64,000 nucleotides of DNA from Actinomadura pelletieri DSM 43383. Its GTDB lineage: Bacteria > Actinomycetota > Actinomycetes > Streptosporangiales > Streptosporangiaceae. A model generated the notes under the pieces. It was not told the DNA's origin, made no database searches, and saw only the letters and a program-made list of their open reading frames with translations. Each line of letters begins with the position of its first letter. Position 1 is the first letter of the stretch. This document shows, one piece after another, positions 1-10,338 of the stretch. The stretch covers positions 434,001 through 498,000 of the forward strand of contig NZ_RBWU01000002.1 of NCBI RefSeq assembly GCF_003634705.1. The letters run 5' to 3'. Position numbers and translations under genes: made by a program.

Positions 1-500
1 GCGCGCAGTTCGGTGCCGGTCACGCGCGCGGCGGCCTGGGCGTCCGCGGGGCTGCCGGTCGCGCCGAGCGCCATGTTGCCGGGAAAGACGGTGACGAACG
101 GCGTGCGGGAGACGATGCCCTGTTCCTCGTCCACGCCGAGCAGCAACGGGATCTTGGACGCCTTCTGCAGCGCGTTCGACTCCGCGGCGGTCCGCTTCGG
201 GGAGCCGAAGTTCTCGGGGAAGTAGATCAGGCCGCCGACATGGTATTTCCTGATCTTTTCAAGGGCGTCGGCGCGGCCGGAGAACCGCGGTACGAACAGC
301 TGGCCGACCTTCTCCGCCACGCTCATCTTCGCGACATGGCCGGGGATCCACGCGTCCGGCGGTGGCGCGGCACTGGCCGTCGGTGAGGGCGAGCCGTTCT
401 TGGCGGGCGGCGCCGGCCCGTCGTCGCAGCCCGCGGCCAGCGCCATGGCGGGCGCCACGGTCAGCGTCGCCGCGAGCGCGAGCGGTCGTGAAACACGCAC
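1..500 (-). CDS. NagZ-like beta-N-acetylglucosaminidase lipoprotein (GH3), 3' part outside window
   Basis: Glycoside hydrolase family 3 enzyme, expected to remove terminal N-acetylglucosamine from muropeptides or wall-derived glycans. Only the first 166 or so codons are present. The start is read as GTG at 498-500, followed by a lipoprotein signal ending in LAAGC (cysteine near residue 22) and a Pro/Ser-rich linker. The mature part then shows the family N-terminus: the VGQLF motif, a GGLIYF strand, and LLGVDEEQG followed by TPFPG-like VFPGNMALGA. The catalytic Asp and the KHFPGHG-type region lie beyond the window edge. It is next to a sugar kinase, MurR and MurQ, which supports a peptidoglycan recycling role outside the membrane. 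GH3 beta-glucosidase is the alternative, but the VGQLF/DEEQG signature favours NagZ. Confidence 0.82.
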   Translation of the reverse strand, partial: MRVSRPLALAATLTVAPAMALAAGCDDGPAPPAKNGSPSPTASAAPPPDAWIPGHVAKMSVAEKVGQLFVPRFSGRADALEKIRKYHVGGLIYFPENFGSPKRTAAESNALQKASKIPLLLGVDEEQGIVSRTPFVTVFPGNMALGATGSPADAQAAARVTGTELR

Positions 501-726
501 TGACCAGGCCCCCCGACATGGTCTCGGTTCCTCTTCGGATCGAACGCGGCGACGTTAACACGGCTTCGCGAAGGGACGCTCACGGACACCCACACGGGCA
601 CCCGCAGGGGCATCATGGTCCACGGCCGTCCCTCTGGTACCACTCCGATCACGATGGACCCCAGGACCACTGGTGTGGATCTTGTGGGGTCCATCGCGAT
701 GAACCCGGACGGTCTGGTTACCGTCT

Positions 727-744
727 GAAATTTCGGGAATTTTC
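727..744. promoter_or_regulatory. Candidate MurR operator upstream of the nagZ-like gene
   Basis: Two adjacent AT-rich palindromic cores, GAAATTTC at 727-734 and GGAATTTTC at 736-744, stand out in GC-rich DNA upstream of the nagZ-like start. A closely related GAAAATTTCC lies in the kinase/murR intergenic region. RpiR-type regulators bind such inverted repeats, so a shared MurR operator is inferred. The 501-796 gap otherwise shows no gene. Confidence 0.4.
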
Positions 745-796
745 GGCCGGGGCTGGAACCTGACGGCCGAGGCCGGATCCGGCGGGGCGCGGTGGC

Positions 797-2167
797 TCAG
801 CCGGGGAGCGGGTGGCCGAGGCGGCGCAGCGCCAGCCCGGCCGCGCCGACGGCTCCGTCGCCCGCACAGCGCGGCGCCGCGGCGAAACGATCGCGCAGCC
901 CGGTGCGGACGGCCTCGGCGACGGGACCTTCACGCAGCACCGAGCCGTGCATGACGACCGGTGCGCAGGGATCGGACAGGGCCGGGCGCACCGCGTCCAC
1001 GTCGCGGAGCAGCCACTGCGCGGCCTCTTCGGTGATGCGCCGGGCCACCGGATCTCCGGCGGCCGCGGCGGCGGCGACCACGGGGCCGAGCCGGCCCAGG
1101 GCCGCGGGCGGGCGGCCGTACACCTCCTTGATGATGGCCTGGGCGAGACGGGGATTGGGCGGGGTGCCGGGAATCTCGGGATGGCCCGGTGGTCCGGGAT
1201 CACCGCGCGGGCCATGCGACCCCGGACGGCCCGGCGGCCCGAGCGAGCCCGGTGGTCCGAGCGAGCCCGGTGGTCCGTGCGAGCCCGGACGGCCCGGTGG
1301 CCCGGTCGAGCCGTTCCCGGACGCCGGATACGGAACGCTTCCGGGCGGCGGACAGGGCCCGTTCCCGGACGGAGCGCCGGACCCTTCGCCGGGCGGTGGA
1401 CAGGGGGACTCGGGGAGGAGCACGGCGGTGCCCGTGCCACTCCCGATGGGGGTGCCTGCTCCGGAGGCGAGCGCCGCGGTCTGCGACAGCATGGGACCGC
1501 CCGGTGATGACGAAGGGGCGCCGGCCATGGCCAGCGCCCTCGGTCGGCGAGGTCTTCGCCGTTCCGCGTCGAACTCCGCGACCACGGTCGCGCCGAGCAG
1601 TGCGCGGGGGACCGAATCGGTGAGCAGCGTCGGGGAGCCGCGGCCGTCGTAGGCGGCGAGCGCAGCCCGGACGGCCTCCTTCCCGAGCCAGACCGCCGAA
1701 CCCTCGTCCCCGACGAGCCAGCCGTAGCCGTCCGCGCGCTGCACGATCGTCCCGTCGTTGATGACCGCCGCGCCGGCGCCCGTGCCGGAGAACACCACGA
1801 TGCCCTTGGGCTCGCTGGTCCCCGCGGCGAACGCCACCGCGATATCGGTCACCACCGCGGGTGATCCGCGCAGGCCGACGGCCTGCCAGGCCTGCCGCGC
1901 CGCAGCCACGGCGGCGGGCCGGCCGGCGGAGCCGGCACCGGCGATGCCGAACACGCCGGTGAGGATATGGGTACGGTCGAGGTCCCCGAGCGCCTCCCGC
2001 AGGGCTGTGGTCAGCGCCCCTGCGGTGTCGCCTCCGGAGTTGGGGTTGGCCCCGGGGCCGGTGCCGGAACCGGCCAGAGCACCCCCCAGCGTCAGTACGA
2101 CGCAGCGGGTCTTCGTGCCACCCGCGTCGATACCGACCACGTAAGGACCGGCCAAATGGGTCAACAC
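797..2167 (-). CDS. BadF/BadG-type N-acetylglucosamine kinase with collagen-like insertion
   Basis: Predicted ATP-dependent kinase of the ASKHA fold (BadF/BadG/BcrA/BcrD family) that phosphorylates GlcNAc or a related amino sugar. GTG at 2165-2167 gives 456 residues. The phosphate-1 loop GIDAGGTKT is at about residues 12-20, followed by [19 protein letters not shown] and [16 protein letters not shown] (adenosine/phosphate-2 region), and the C-terminal helix-rich half with [11 protein letters not shown]. The family is usually about 300-340 residues. The excess is a central Pro/Gly/Ser-rich block containing 14 consecutive Gly-X-Y triplets. It is divergently transcribed from murR and next to murQ and the nagZ-like gene, consistent with amino-sugar salvage. 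Whether the insert permits activity is unknown. Confidence 0.85.
   Translation of the reverse strand: MLTHLAGPYVVGIDAGGTKTRCVVLTLGGALAGSGTGPGANPNSGGDTAGALTTALREALGDLDRTHILTGVFGIAGAGSAGRPAAVAAARQAWQAVGLRGSPAVVTDIAVAFAAGTSEPKGIVVFSGTGAGAAVINDGTIVQRADGYGWLVGDEGSAVWLGKEAVRAALAAYDGRGSPTLLTDSVPRALLGATVVAEFDAERRRPRRPRALAMAGAPSSSPGGPMLSQTAALASGAGTPIGSGTGTAVLLPESPCPPPGEGSGAPSGNGPCPPPGSVPYPASGNGSTGPPGRPGSHGPPGSLGPPGSLGPPGRPGSHGPRGDPGPPGHPEIPGTPPNPRLAQAIIKEVYGRPPAALGRLGPVVAAAAAAGDPVARRITEEAAQWLLRDVDAVRPALSDPCAPVVMHGSVLREGPVAEAVRTGLRDRFAAAPRCAGDGAVGAAGLALRRLGHPLPG
1180..1306 (-). repeat. Collagen-like Gly-X-Y coding repeat inside the kinase gene
   Basis: On the minus strand this segment encodes 14 uninterrupted Gly-X-Y triplets ([21 protein letters not shown] and so on), preceded and followed by further Pro/Gly/Ser-rich sequence out to about 1150-1550. 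At DNA level it is an imperfect tandem repeat with units such as GAGCGAGCCCGGTGGTCC, which explains likely length instability. Confidence 0.85.
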
Positions 2168-2215
2168 ATGGCGACCGTAGCCTTTTCTACCGTTGACGTG
2201 ACATCTCGCACGTAA

Positions 2216-2225
2216 GAAAATTTCC
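2216..2225. promoter_or_regulatory. Candidate MurR operator in the kinase/murR divergent promoter
   Basis: GAAAATTTCC lies in the 61-bp gap between the divergent kinase and murR genes, ending 3 bp before the murR ATG. It matches the cores at 727-744. No Shine-Dalgarno precedes the ATG, so murR may be leaderless and this site could overlap its promoter. Confidence 0.35.
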
Positions 2226-2228
2226 ATC

Positions 2229-3239
2229 ATGAGGAAACCCATCGGCTCCGAGCGGAGCCTTGAGCAGGGCCCCGAGCGGGGGATCACGGGGGAGCCCGGT
2301 TCACCACGGGACCAGGCGGCGTCCCAACGCCCACCCACCGAAGGAGAGAAGGACAGCACGCCGCTGAGCACCGTGGTGCGGGTCCGCTCGCTGCTGCCCT
2401 CGCTGCCTCCCGCGGAGCGGCGAGTCGCACAACGCGTCATCGACGACCCCGAAGGGGTCGCCAACTCCACCATCACCGAACTCGCGCAGACCTGCGGCAC
2501 GTCGGAGACCACGGTCATCCGGTTCTGCCGGGCGATCGGGTTCCACGGCTATCCCGAACTGCGACTGACCCTCGCCACGGAGGCGGGACGGGCGCAGAGC
2601 GCCGCGGGCGGCCGGATCATCGGCAGCGACATCAGCCCCGACGACTCGCTCGAGCAGATCGTCGAGAAGGTGACGTTCGCCGACGCGCGGGCCGTAGAGG
2701 AGACCGCGTCGCAGCTCGACATCAAGATGTTGGAACAGGTCGTGGACGCGCTCGTCGGCGCCGACCGCGTCGACGTCTACGGCGTCGGCGCCAGCGCGTT
2801 CGTCGCGGCCGACTTCCAGCAGAAGCTGCACCGGATCGGCCGGATCTGTTCGGCGTGGTCGGACGCCCACATCATGCTCACCAGCGCCGCCGTGCTGGGC
2901 GGCACGAGCGTGGCCATCGGGATCTCCCACACGGGCGCCACGGTGGAGACCATCGACGCCATGGCGGTCGCCCGGAGCAGGGGCGCCACCACCGTGGCCA
3001 TCACCAACTTTCCCAAGTCCCCGATCGCGGAGGTGGCGGATCTGATTCTGACGACGGCGGCGCGGGAGACGACGTTCCGTTCCGGCGCCACCGCGAGCCG
3101 GCTGGCTCAGCTCACGGTGGTCGACTGCGTCTTCGTCGGAGTGGCGCAGCGCACCTACGGGCCGACCCGCAAGGCTCTGGAGGCCACATTCGAGGCGGTC
3201 CGCGGCCGGACCGTGCGACCCGACCGGAGGCGTCGGTGA
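2229..3239 (+). CDS. murR: MurR/RpiR-family transcriptional regulator
   Basis: Sugar-phosphate-responsive regulator, 336 residues. A hydrophilic N-terminal extension of about 45 residues precedes an RpiR-type helix-turn-helix ([11 protein letters not shown] through [25 protein letters not shown], about residues 55-110). A SIS sugar-isomerase domain follows ([20 protein letters not shown], then [23 protein letters not shown]), expected to bind MurNAc-6-phosphate or a related ester. Its TGA overlaps the murQ GTG by 4 bp, so the two are translationally coupled and the regulator probably senses the MurQ substrate. It diverges from the kinase, whose promoter it likely controls with its own. The start is uncertain because the ATG has no clear ribosome binding site; an in-frame GTG exists at 2373. 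Confidence 0.88.
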   Translation: MRKPIGSERSLEQGPERGITGEPGSPRDQAASQRPPTEGEKDSTPLSTVVRVRSLLPSLPPAERRVAQRVIDDPEGVANSTITELAQTCGTSETTVIRFCRAIGFHGYPELRLTLATEAGRAQSAAGGRIIGSDISPDDSLEQIVEKVTFADARAVEETASQLDIKMLEQVVDALVGADRVDVYGVGASAFVAADFQQKLHRIGRICSAWSDAHIMLTSAAVLGGTSVAIGISHTGATVETIDAMAVARSRGATTVAITNFPKSPIAEVADLILTTAARETTFRSGATASRLAQLTVVDCVFVGVAQRTYGPTRKALEATFEAVRGRTVRPDRRRR

Positions 3240-4132
3240 TCGATTGCGAGCTCCCCACCGAGGGCCGGAACCCCCGGACCCTCGACGTCGACACGCTGCC
3301 GACCCTGGAGGTGCTGCGCCTGATCAATTCCGAGGACGCGACCGTTCCGACGGTCGTGGCCTCCGTCCTGCCCGAGGTCGCCCGGCTGGTCGACCTCGCC
3401 GTCGTGTCCCTGCGCGCGGGTGGGCGCGTCCACTATTTCGGCGCCGGCACGTCCGGGCGGCTGGCGGTCCTGGACGCCGCCGAACTGCCCCCGACGTTCG
3501 GCATCTGGGGACGGGTGGTCGCCCACCAGGCCGGGGGGCCGGGCGCGCTGTCCCAGGCGGTCTCCGACGTCGAGGACGACGTGGAACTCGGCCGCCGGGA
3601 CGCCCGTGACGTCCGGTCCGGTGACATCGCCATCGGCATCGCGGCGAGCGGACGCACCCCCTACGTGGTCGGCGCGCTGCGCGCCGCCGCCGCGGTCGGC
3701 GCCCGTACCGCGCTGATCAGCTGCAACCCGCACACCCCGTACGGGGACGAGGTCGAGGTGCACATCGGGCTCGCCACCGGGCCCGAGGTGATCAGCGGGT
3801 CCACCCGGATGAAGGCGGGCACGGCGACCAAGCTCGTGCTCAACTCCTTCTCCACCACACTGATGATCAGGATGGGCCGTACGTACTCCAACCTGATGGT
3901 CAGCGTGAACGCGCTGAACGCGAAATTGCGCGCCAGGCTGGTGCGCATCCTCACCGAGGCGACGGGCATGGACGCGCAGATCTGCGAGAACGCGCTGGCC
4001 GAGGCGGGGGGGAACACGCGCGTCGCGCTGGTCTCGCTCCTCGGCGAGGTTCCCGCGTCGCGCGCGACGGTACTGCTGGAAGAGACCGACGGGGGCGTAC
4101 GAGAGGCTCTTCAACGACTCAGATCAGCCTGA
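3236..4132 (+). CDS. murQ: N-acetylmuramic acid 6-phosphate etherase
   Basis: Cleaves the lactyl ether of MurNAc-6-phosphate to give GlcNAc-6-phosphate and D-lactate in the cytoplasm. GTG start at 3236 overlaps the murR stop (GTGA) and is preceded by GGAGG at 3226. The 298 residues match the family length. Hallmarks: TEGRNPRTLDVDTLPTLEVL at the N-terminus, GAGTSGRLAVLDAAE, the acidic helix with SDVEDD, GIAASGRTPYVVGAL, and GPEVISGSTRMKAGTATK. With the nagZ-like enzyme and kinase outward of it, this is a compact wall-sugar recycling locus. A dedicated MurNAc kinase (anmK, murK) is not visible nearby, so either the BadF-type kinase has MurNAc activity or the kinase is elsewhere. Confidence 0.95.
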   Translation: MIDCELPTEGRNPRTLDVDTLPTLEVLRLINSEDATVPTVVASVLPEVARLVDLAVVSLRAGGRVHYFGAGTSGRLAVLDAAELPPTFGIWGRVVAHQAGGPGALSQAVSDVEDDVELGRRDARDVRSGDIAIGIAASGRTPYVVGALRAAAAVGARTALISCNPHTPYGDEVEVHIGLATGPEVISGSTRMKAGTATKLVLNSFSTTLMIRMGRTYSNLMVSVNALNAKLRARLVRILTEATGMDAQICENALAEAGGNTRVALVSLLGEVPASRATVLLEETDGGVREALQRLRSA

Positions 4133-4226
4133 GATTTCGGGGTCCGAGGCGGCCGGTAGTTGGGGCCGGCGGCCTGCGGACGAACGGAGTCTCCCGGGCA
4201 GAACGGGGTTCGGTACGATCAAGGCC

Positions 4227-4892
4227 ATGCACGCCGGACAGCAGCACACCGGACAGGTCCGGGTGAAGGCCGTGGTCACCGACTGGGGTGGCGTCCTCAC
4301 CACGCCTCTACAGGAGGCGGTCAACGCCTGGCTCACCGCGGAACGCATCGACGCCGAACGCTATATGACCGTGATGCGCGCCTGGGTGGAGCAGGCCTAC
4401 GACGGTGCCGGCACCAACCCGATCCACGGGCTGGAGGACGGCACCCTGCCCACCGAGGAGTTCGAGCGCCTCCTCGCGGCCGAACTGCGCACGGCCGACG
4501 GCGGTCCGGTGGAGGCCGCCGGGCTCGTCCCGCGCATGTTCCGCGGGTTCGCGCCCGTCCAGCCGATGTACGACGCGCTCCGCGCGGCCCGCACCGCCGG
4601 AGCCCGTACCGCTCTGCTGTCCAATTCGTGGGGCGACCACTACCCCCGTGACCTGTTCGCCGAGCACTTCGACGCCATCGTCATCTCCGCCGAGGTGGGC
4701 GCTCGCAAGCCCGACGAGCGCATCTTCCGGCACGCCCTCACCCTCCTCGGCCTGGACGCGTCGGAGTGCGTCTTCATCGACGACATCGATCACAACGTCC
4801 GCGCCGCCGAGGAACTCGGCTTCCACGGCATCCACCACACCGATTCCGACACCACCATCGCCGAACTGCGCGCGTTGAACGTCCTGCCCTGA
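4227..4892 (+). CDS. HAD-superfamily hydrolase (epoxide-hydrolase N-terminal/haloacid-like subgroup)
   Basis: A 221-residue cytoplasmic HAD phosphatase-like protein. Motif I is VVTDWGGVLT near residue 16, with the first Asp kept and a Gly in the second acidic position, as in the DxGGVL subgroup related to the soluble epoxide hydrolase N-domain. Motif II is TALLSNSWG, motif III is the lysine in EVGARKPDERIF, and motif IV is CVFIDDIDHN. A helical cap lies between motifs I and II. The substrate cannot be read from the sequence. It ends 23 bp before the next gene and probably shares its transcript. No strong ribosome binding site precedes the ATG. Confidence 0.8.
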   Translation: MHAGQQHTGQVRVKAVVTDWGGVLTTPLQEAVNAWLTAERIDAERYMTVMRAWVEQAYDGAGTNPIHGLEDGTLPTEEFERLLAAELRTADGGPVEAAGLVPRMFRGFAPVQPMYDALRAARTAGARTALLSNSWGDHYPRDLFAEHFDAIVISAEVGARKPDERIFRHALTLLGLDASECVFIDDIDHNVRAAEELGFHGIHHTDSDTTIAELRALNVLP

Positions 4893-4915
4893 CCGTCTGG
4901 CAGACTGGCGCCGTC

Positions 4916-5422
4916 ATGCGCGTCTATCTGCCGTCCACGCTCACCCTCCTCGCCGGAATTCACGCCGCCCGCGAGATCGGTCCCGCGCCGCTCACCGCCC
5001 ACGCGGTCACGCCCGCGCTGCGCGAGTGGTACGCGGGCGGCGACCTAGAGGAACTGGAGTACGCGGCGATGTCCGCCGCCGCCCGCGCGTCCCTGCGCCT
5101 GCTCGCCGCCGACCCGTCGGTGCCGCGCCGCCGTGTCGTGCTGGCCGTCGAGGTGCCCGACCAGGCGGTCTCCTGGGCGGGGAACGCCGAACTCGGCAAC
5201 GACGACCGCGCCCTGGTCGAGGTGTCCGCGGCCGTTCCGTGGGGCAGGATCGCGTCCGGTCATGTGGACGACCCCGCCGCCGTCGCCGACATCGCCGCGG
5301 CGGCCGAGGCCCTGCCCGCCGCCGACGCGGGCGACGACGACGCCCGCTTCACCGTCGACGGCGCCGAGGGCCACGAACTCCTCTGGTACGCGACCCAGGA
5401 ACTCCCGCACCTCCTCGACTGA
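4916..5422 (+). CDS. Conserved actinobacterial protein of unknown function (DUF6912-like)
   Basis: A 168-residue protein beginning MRVYLPSTLTLL, with alternating Ala-rich helices and beta strands (RRRVVLAVEVPDQAV and ALVEVSAAVPWGRIASGHVDD) and an acidic C-terminal third. I recall similar proteins of this size in many actinomycetes, filed as DUF6912, but cannot confirm this here. No signal peptide, membrane segment or catalytic motif is visible. The 23-bp gap from the HAD gene suggests co-transcription. Confidence 0.7.
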   Translation: MRVYLPSTLTLLAGIHAAREIGPAPLTAHAVTPALREWYAGGDLEELEYAAMSAAARASLRLLAADPSVPRRRVVLAVEVPDQAVSWAGNAELGNDDRALVEVSAAVPWGRIASGHVDDPAAVADIAAAAEALPAADAGDDDARFTVDGAEGHELLWYATQELPHLLD

Positions 5423-5489
5423 TCGGGGTGCCGGCGGGTAGGGCCCCTGACACGTCGACAAAGCCGTCGAATGTGCAGGGAGTCGTCAG

Positions 5490-7121
<1,632 letters not shown>

Positions 7122-7256
7122 CCGGCCGCCACCGGGGCGGTTGCGGACGGCGCCCGTGAGGCCGGACGATAAGCTCGCCCCGCCCCCCGCGGCGGGGGCG
7201 GGCCGGTGCCGGCGCGCCGCCCGTCCAACGCTCCACCGACCTCGCATGGGAACGGG

Positions 7257-7967
7257 ATGTCGACGCTGAACCGGCTGGTGCTGTGGAACATCGACCAGAC
7301 CCTGGTCGACGTCGGACGGGTCACCCGGGACGCCTATGCCGAGGCGTTCCAGCGGACCGTCGGACGGCCCCTCGTCCGGCTCGCGCCCACCCCAGGCCGC
7401 ACCGAGTCCGAGATCATCTTCGAGACGCTCGCGTTCAACGACGTCATCACCACCGATGACCATCTGGCGGCCTTCATCACCGCCCTCACCGCCGCCCTCG
7501 CGGTACGACGCGCCGACCTGCGCGCCCACGGCCGGGTCCTGTCCGGAGCCCGTGAGGCCGTCGAGGCCCTGGCGCACGTGCCGGGCGTCGTCCAGTCGGT
7601 GCTGACCGGATCGGTGCGGCCGAACGCCGTCCTGAAGGTGACCGAGCTGGGGCTCGCCGACCATCTCGACCTCGACTCGGGCGGCTACGAGGACGGCGTC
7701 TACAGCAAGGCCGCCCTGCTGGAACTCGCCCGGACCCGCGCGGGCGAACGGCACGGCGCCCGCTACGACGAGGCCGCGACCGTCTACATCGCCGACTCAC
7801 CCCGCGACGTCCAGGCCGCCCGCATCGCCGGGTCGCCGATCATCGCCGTCGCCACCGGCAGCGCCACCGAGGCCGAACTACGCGCCGCCGGCGCCGAACG
7901 CGTCCTCGCCACCCTCACCGACACCAACGCCGTGGTAAGCGCCGTAGCAGACCTGACCCGCCTTTAA
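7257..7967 (+). CDS. HAD-like protein with Asn in place of the nucleophilic Asp
   Basis: A 236-residue phosphoglycolate-phosphatase-like HAD protein. ATG at 7257 is preceded by GGAACGG. Motif I reads VLWNIDQTLVD: the residue that normally becomes phosphorylated (first Asp of DxDxT) is Asn (codon AAC), while the second Asp and the Thr remain. Motif II is VQSVLTGSV, Lys is in VYSKAAL, and motif IV is VYIADSPRDVQAARIAG. The cap domain after motif I is present. The substitution should greatly reduce or abolish ordinary phosphatase chemistry, so a binding or regulatory role, or deamidation to Asp, is possible. It stands between pruA and a repeat-bearing gap. Confidence 0.78.
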   Translation: MSTLNRLVLWNIDQTLVDVGRVTRDAYAEAFQRTVGRPLVRLAPTPGRTESEIIFETLAFNDVITTDDHLAAFITALTAALAVRRADLRAHGRVLSGAREAVEALAHVPGVVQSVLTGSVRPNAVLKVTELGLADHLDLDSGGYEDGVYSKAALLELARTRAGERHGARYDEAATVYIADSPRDVQAARIAGSPIIAVATGSATEAELRAAGAERVLATLTDTNAVVSAVADLTRL

Positions 7968-8280
7968 TTGCAGGAACGGCCCACTGCGCTCGCCTGGCGG
8001 CTCGCTGCGTGACCGTTCCTGGGCGAACGCGCATCGCTTCGCGATCCGCCCGGCTTCGCTTGCCTTCGGCTTCGCTGCGCCGGGCGGGTCACGCGTTCGG
8101 GTGCGGGCTGAGGTCGCTGTGTTGGTTGCAGTACCGGCCCAATGCGCTCGCCTGGCCGTTCGCTACGTGACCGTTCCTGGGCGAACGCGGCATCGCTTCG
8201 CGATCCGCCGGTTCCGCTTGCCTTCGGCGTCGTTGCGCCGGGCGGGGCACGCGTTCGCGTGCGGGCTGAGGCCCGCTCGA
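7968..8280. repeat. Two tandem copies of a 158-bp intergenic repeat
   Basis: Copy 1 starts at 7968 and copy 2 at 8126. Both begin TTGCAG, share GTGACCGTTCCTGGGCGAAC, a small ATCGCTTCGCGAT hairpin, a longer CCGG-flanked hairpin and GTGCGGGCTGAGG near the end. Divergence is roughly one base in ten. The repeat fills the gap between the HAD gene and acetoacetyl-CoA ligase and contains no plausible gene. Confidence 0.85.
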
Positions 8281-8379
8281 ACACGTCTTAGACGTTCGGA
8301 TCGGGGAAGTTGCGCCTTGTGCGGGCGAGGTTGATATTGGGGAGGGCCGCGCGCCGGTGCGTGGCGTGGAGGGAGAGAG

Positions 8380-10338
8380 ATGGCCGGTGAGGTCTCCGAG
8401 GGGTCGAAGTTGTGGGAGCCGTCGCCGGAGGTCGTCGCGAACGCGCGGGTGACCCGCTTCTCGCAGTGGCTCCGGGATCGGCACGGTGTCAAGGCCGAGG
8501 CCTATGACGACCTGTGGCGCTGGTCGGTCACCGAGGTCGACGCGTTCTGGGACGCGATCTGGTCGTACTTCGAGGTCGTCGGCGAGCGCGGGGACGGACC
8601 CGTCCGCGCCGGCGGGCCCATGCCGGTGGACGGCCTGACCTGGTTCCCCGGCGCGACCCTCAACTACGCGGCGAACGCGTTGCGGCGGGCCGCGGACACC
8701 CCCGACGAGACGGCGGTGATCTTCCGGTCGGAGGCGGGCGGGCATCGCGTGCTGTCCTACCGGGAACTGGCCCTGCACGTGGCCGAGGTCCGCGCGGGCC
8801 TCGCCGACCTGGGCGTGGGCAAGGGCGACCGGGTCGCCGCCTATATCCCGAACATCCCCGAGGCGCTCGTCTGCTTCCTGGCCACGGCGTCGCTCGGCGC
8901 GATCTGGTCGTCGTGCTCCCCGGACTTCGGCTCCTCCTCGGTCATCGACCGGTTCGCGCAGATCGAACCGAAGGTCCTGATCGCCGTGGACGGCTACGCC
9001 TACAACGGCAAGCGGTTCGACCGGCGGGACGCGGTCCGCGAGATCGAGGCCGCGCTGCCCGGCCTCGCCGCGACCGTCCTGATCCCGTATCTGGACCCGG
9101 CCGCGACCCCCGCCGGCCTGCGCGCCGGCATGCACTACGGCGACCTGCCCCGGCCCGGACGCGGCGCCCTGGAGTTCGAGGACGTCCCGTTCGACCATCC
9201 GCTGTGGGTGGTCTACTCGTCCGGGACGACCGGGCTGCCGAAACCGATCGTCCACGGCCATGGCGGGGTCGTGCTGGAGCACCTCAAGGCCCTGTCGTTC
9301 CACCAGGACCTCGGCGCCGGCGACGTGTTCTTCTGGTACACCACCACCGGCTGGATGATGTGGAACTACCTCGTCGGCGGCCTGCTGGTGGGTTCGACCG
9401 TCGTCATGTACGACGGCGCCCCCCTCGACCTGTGGTCGCTCGTCGCCGACAGCGGCATCACCTACATGGGCGTCGGCGCGCCGTACATCATGGCGTCCGC
9501 CAAGGACGGGCGACGGCCGGGGGAGGAGCACGACCTGTCGGGGCTGCGCGGTATCGGCTCGACCGGTTCGCCGTTGCCGCCCGAAGGGTTCGCCTGGGTC
9601 TACGACGCGGTCGGCCGCGACCTGCTGCTGGGCTCGTTCTCCGGCGGCACCGACCTGTGCACCGGGTTCGTCGGCCCGTCGCCGCTGCTGCCGCTGCGCG
9701 CCGGCGTCATCCAGTGCCGCGGGCTCGGCGCGAAGGTGGAGGCGTACGGCGACGACGGTCGACCGGTCGTGGACGAGGTCGGCGAACTGGTCATCACCGA
9801 GCCGATGCCGTCCATGCCCGTGTACTTCTGGAACGACGAGGGCGGCGAACGGTACCGCGACTCCTATTTCGGCATGTTCCCGGGCGTGTGGCGGCACGGC
9901 GACTGGCTGAAGATCCTCCCGGACGGCGGCTGCGTCATCTACGGGCGCTCCGACTCCACGCTGAACCGCGGCGGCATCCGCATGGGGACGTCCGACTTCT
10001 ACCGCGTCGTCGAGGCGTTCGAGGAGATCGCCGACAGCCTCGTCATCGACACCGGACGGCTCGGCCAGGAGGGCCGGTTGCTGCTCTACGTCCAGCTCGC
10101 CGAGGGCGCCTCCCTCACCGACGACCTGGTCGCCGAGCTCAGGCGGCGAATCAGGTCGGCGCTGTCGCCACGGCACGTCCCGGACGAGATCCACGCCGTC
10201 CCCGGCATCCCGCGCACGCTGTCGGGGAAGAAGCTGGAGGTCCCCGTCCGGAGGATTCTCCAGGGCACACCGGTTGATCAGGCGGCCAACCGCGATTCCA
10301 TGGCCAATCCGGAAGTCCTCCACCACTTCACGCCGTAA
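8380..10338 (+). CDS. Acetoacetate--CoA ligase
   Basis: Adenylate-forming enzyme that activates acetoacetate to acetoacetyl-CoA with ATP in the cytoplasm, for ketone-body, leucine or polyhydroxyalkanoate metabolism. 652 residues, typical of acetoacetyl-CoA synthetases. An N-terminal ACAS_N-like segment (LWEPSPEVVANARVTRF) precedes the AMP-binding core. P-loop YSSGTTGLPKP is at about residues 282-292, aromatic WYTTTGWMMWN follows, SFSGGTDLCTGF is the acyl-pocket region, HGDWLKI the A8 hinge, and the C-terminal lysine sits in SGKKLEVPVRRIL. The ATG is preceded by GGAGGGAGAG. It stands alone between long gaps, so it is probably a single-gene transcript. Acetyl-CoA synthetase is less likely given the WFPGATLNYA motif. 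Confidence 0.93.
   Translation: MAGEVSEGSKLWEPSPEVVANARVTRFSQWLRDRHGVKAEAYDDLWRWSVTEVDAFWDAIWSYFEVVGERGDGPVRAGGPMPVDGLTWFPGATLNYAANALRRAADTPDETAVIFRSEAGGHRVLSYRELALHVAEVRAGLADLGVGKGDRVAAYIPNIPEALVCFLATASLGAIWSSCSPDFGSSSVIDRFAQIEPKVLIAVDGYAYNGKRFDRRDAVREIEAALPGLAATVLIPYLDPAATPAGLRAGMHYGDLPRPGRGALEFEDVPFDHPLWVVYSSGTTGLPKPIVHGHGGVVLEHLKALSFHQDLGAGDVFFWYTTTGWMMWNYLVGGLLVGSTVVMYDGAPLDLWSLVADSGITYMGVGAPYIMASAKDGRRPGEEHDLSGLRGIGSTGSPLPPEGFAWVYDAVGRDLLLGSFSGGTDLCTGFVGPSPLLPLRAGVIQCRGLGAKVEAYGDDGRPVVDEVGELVITEPMPSMPVYFWNDEGGERYRDSYFGMFPGVWRHGDWLKILPDGGCVIYGRSDSTLNRGGIRMGTSDFYRVVEAFEEIADSLVIDTGRLGQEGRLLLYVQLAEGASLTDDLVAELRRRIRSALSPRHVPDEIHAVPGIPRTLSGKKLEVPVRRILQGTPVDQAANRDSMANPEVLHHFTP

Noticed and set aside
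792..1652. Plus-strand Pro/Gly/Ser-rich frames across the kinase repeat
   Set aside because: They arise from the collagen-like repeat read in other frames; the minus strand carries kinase motifs on both sides of it.
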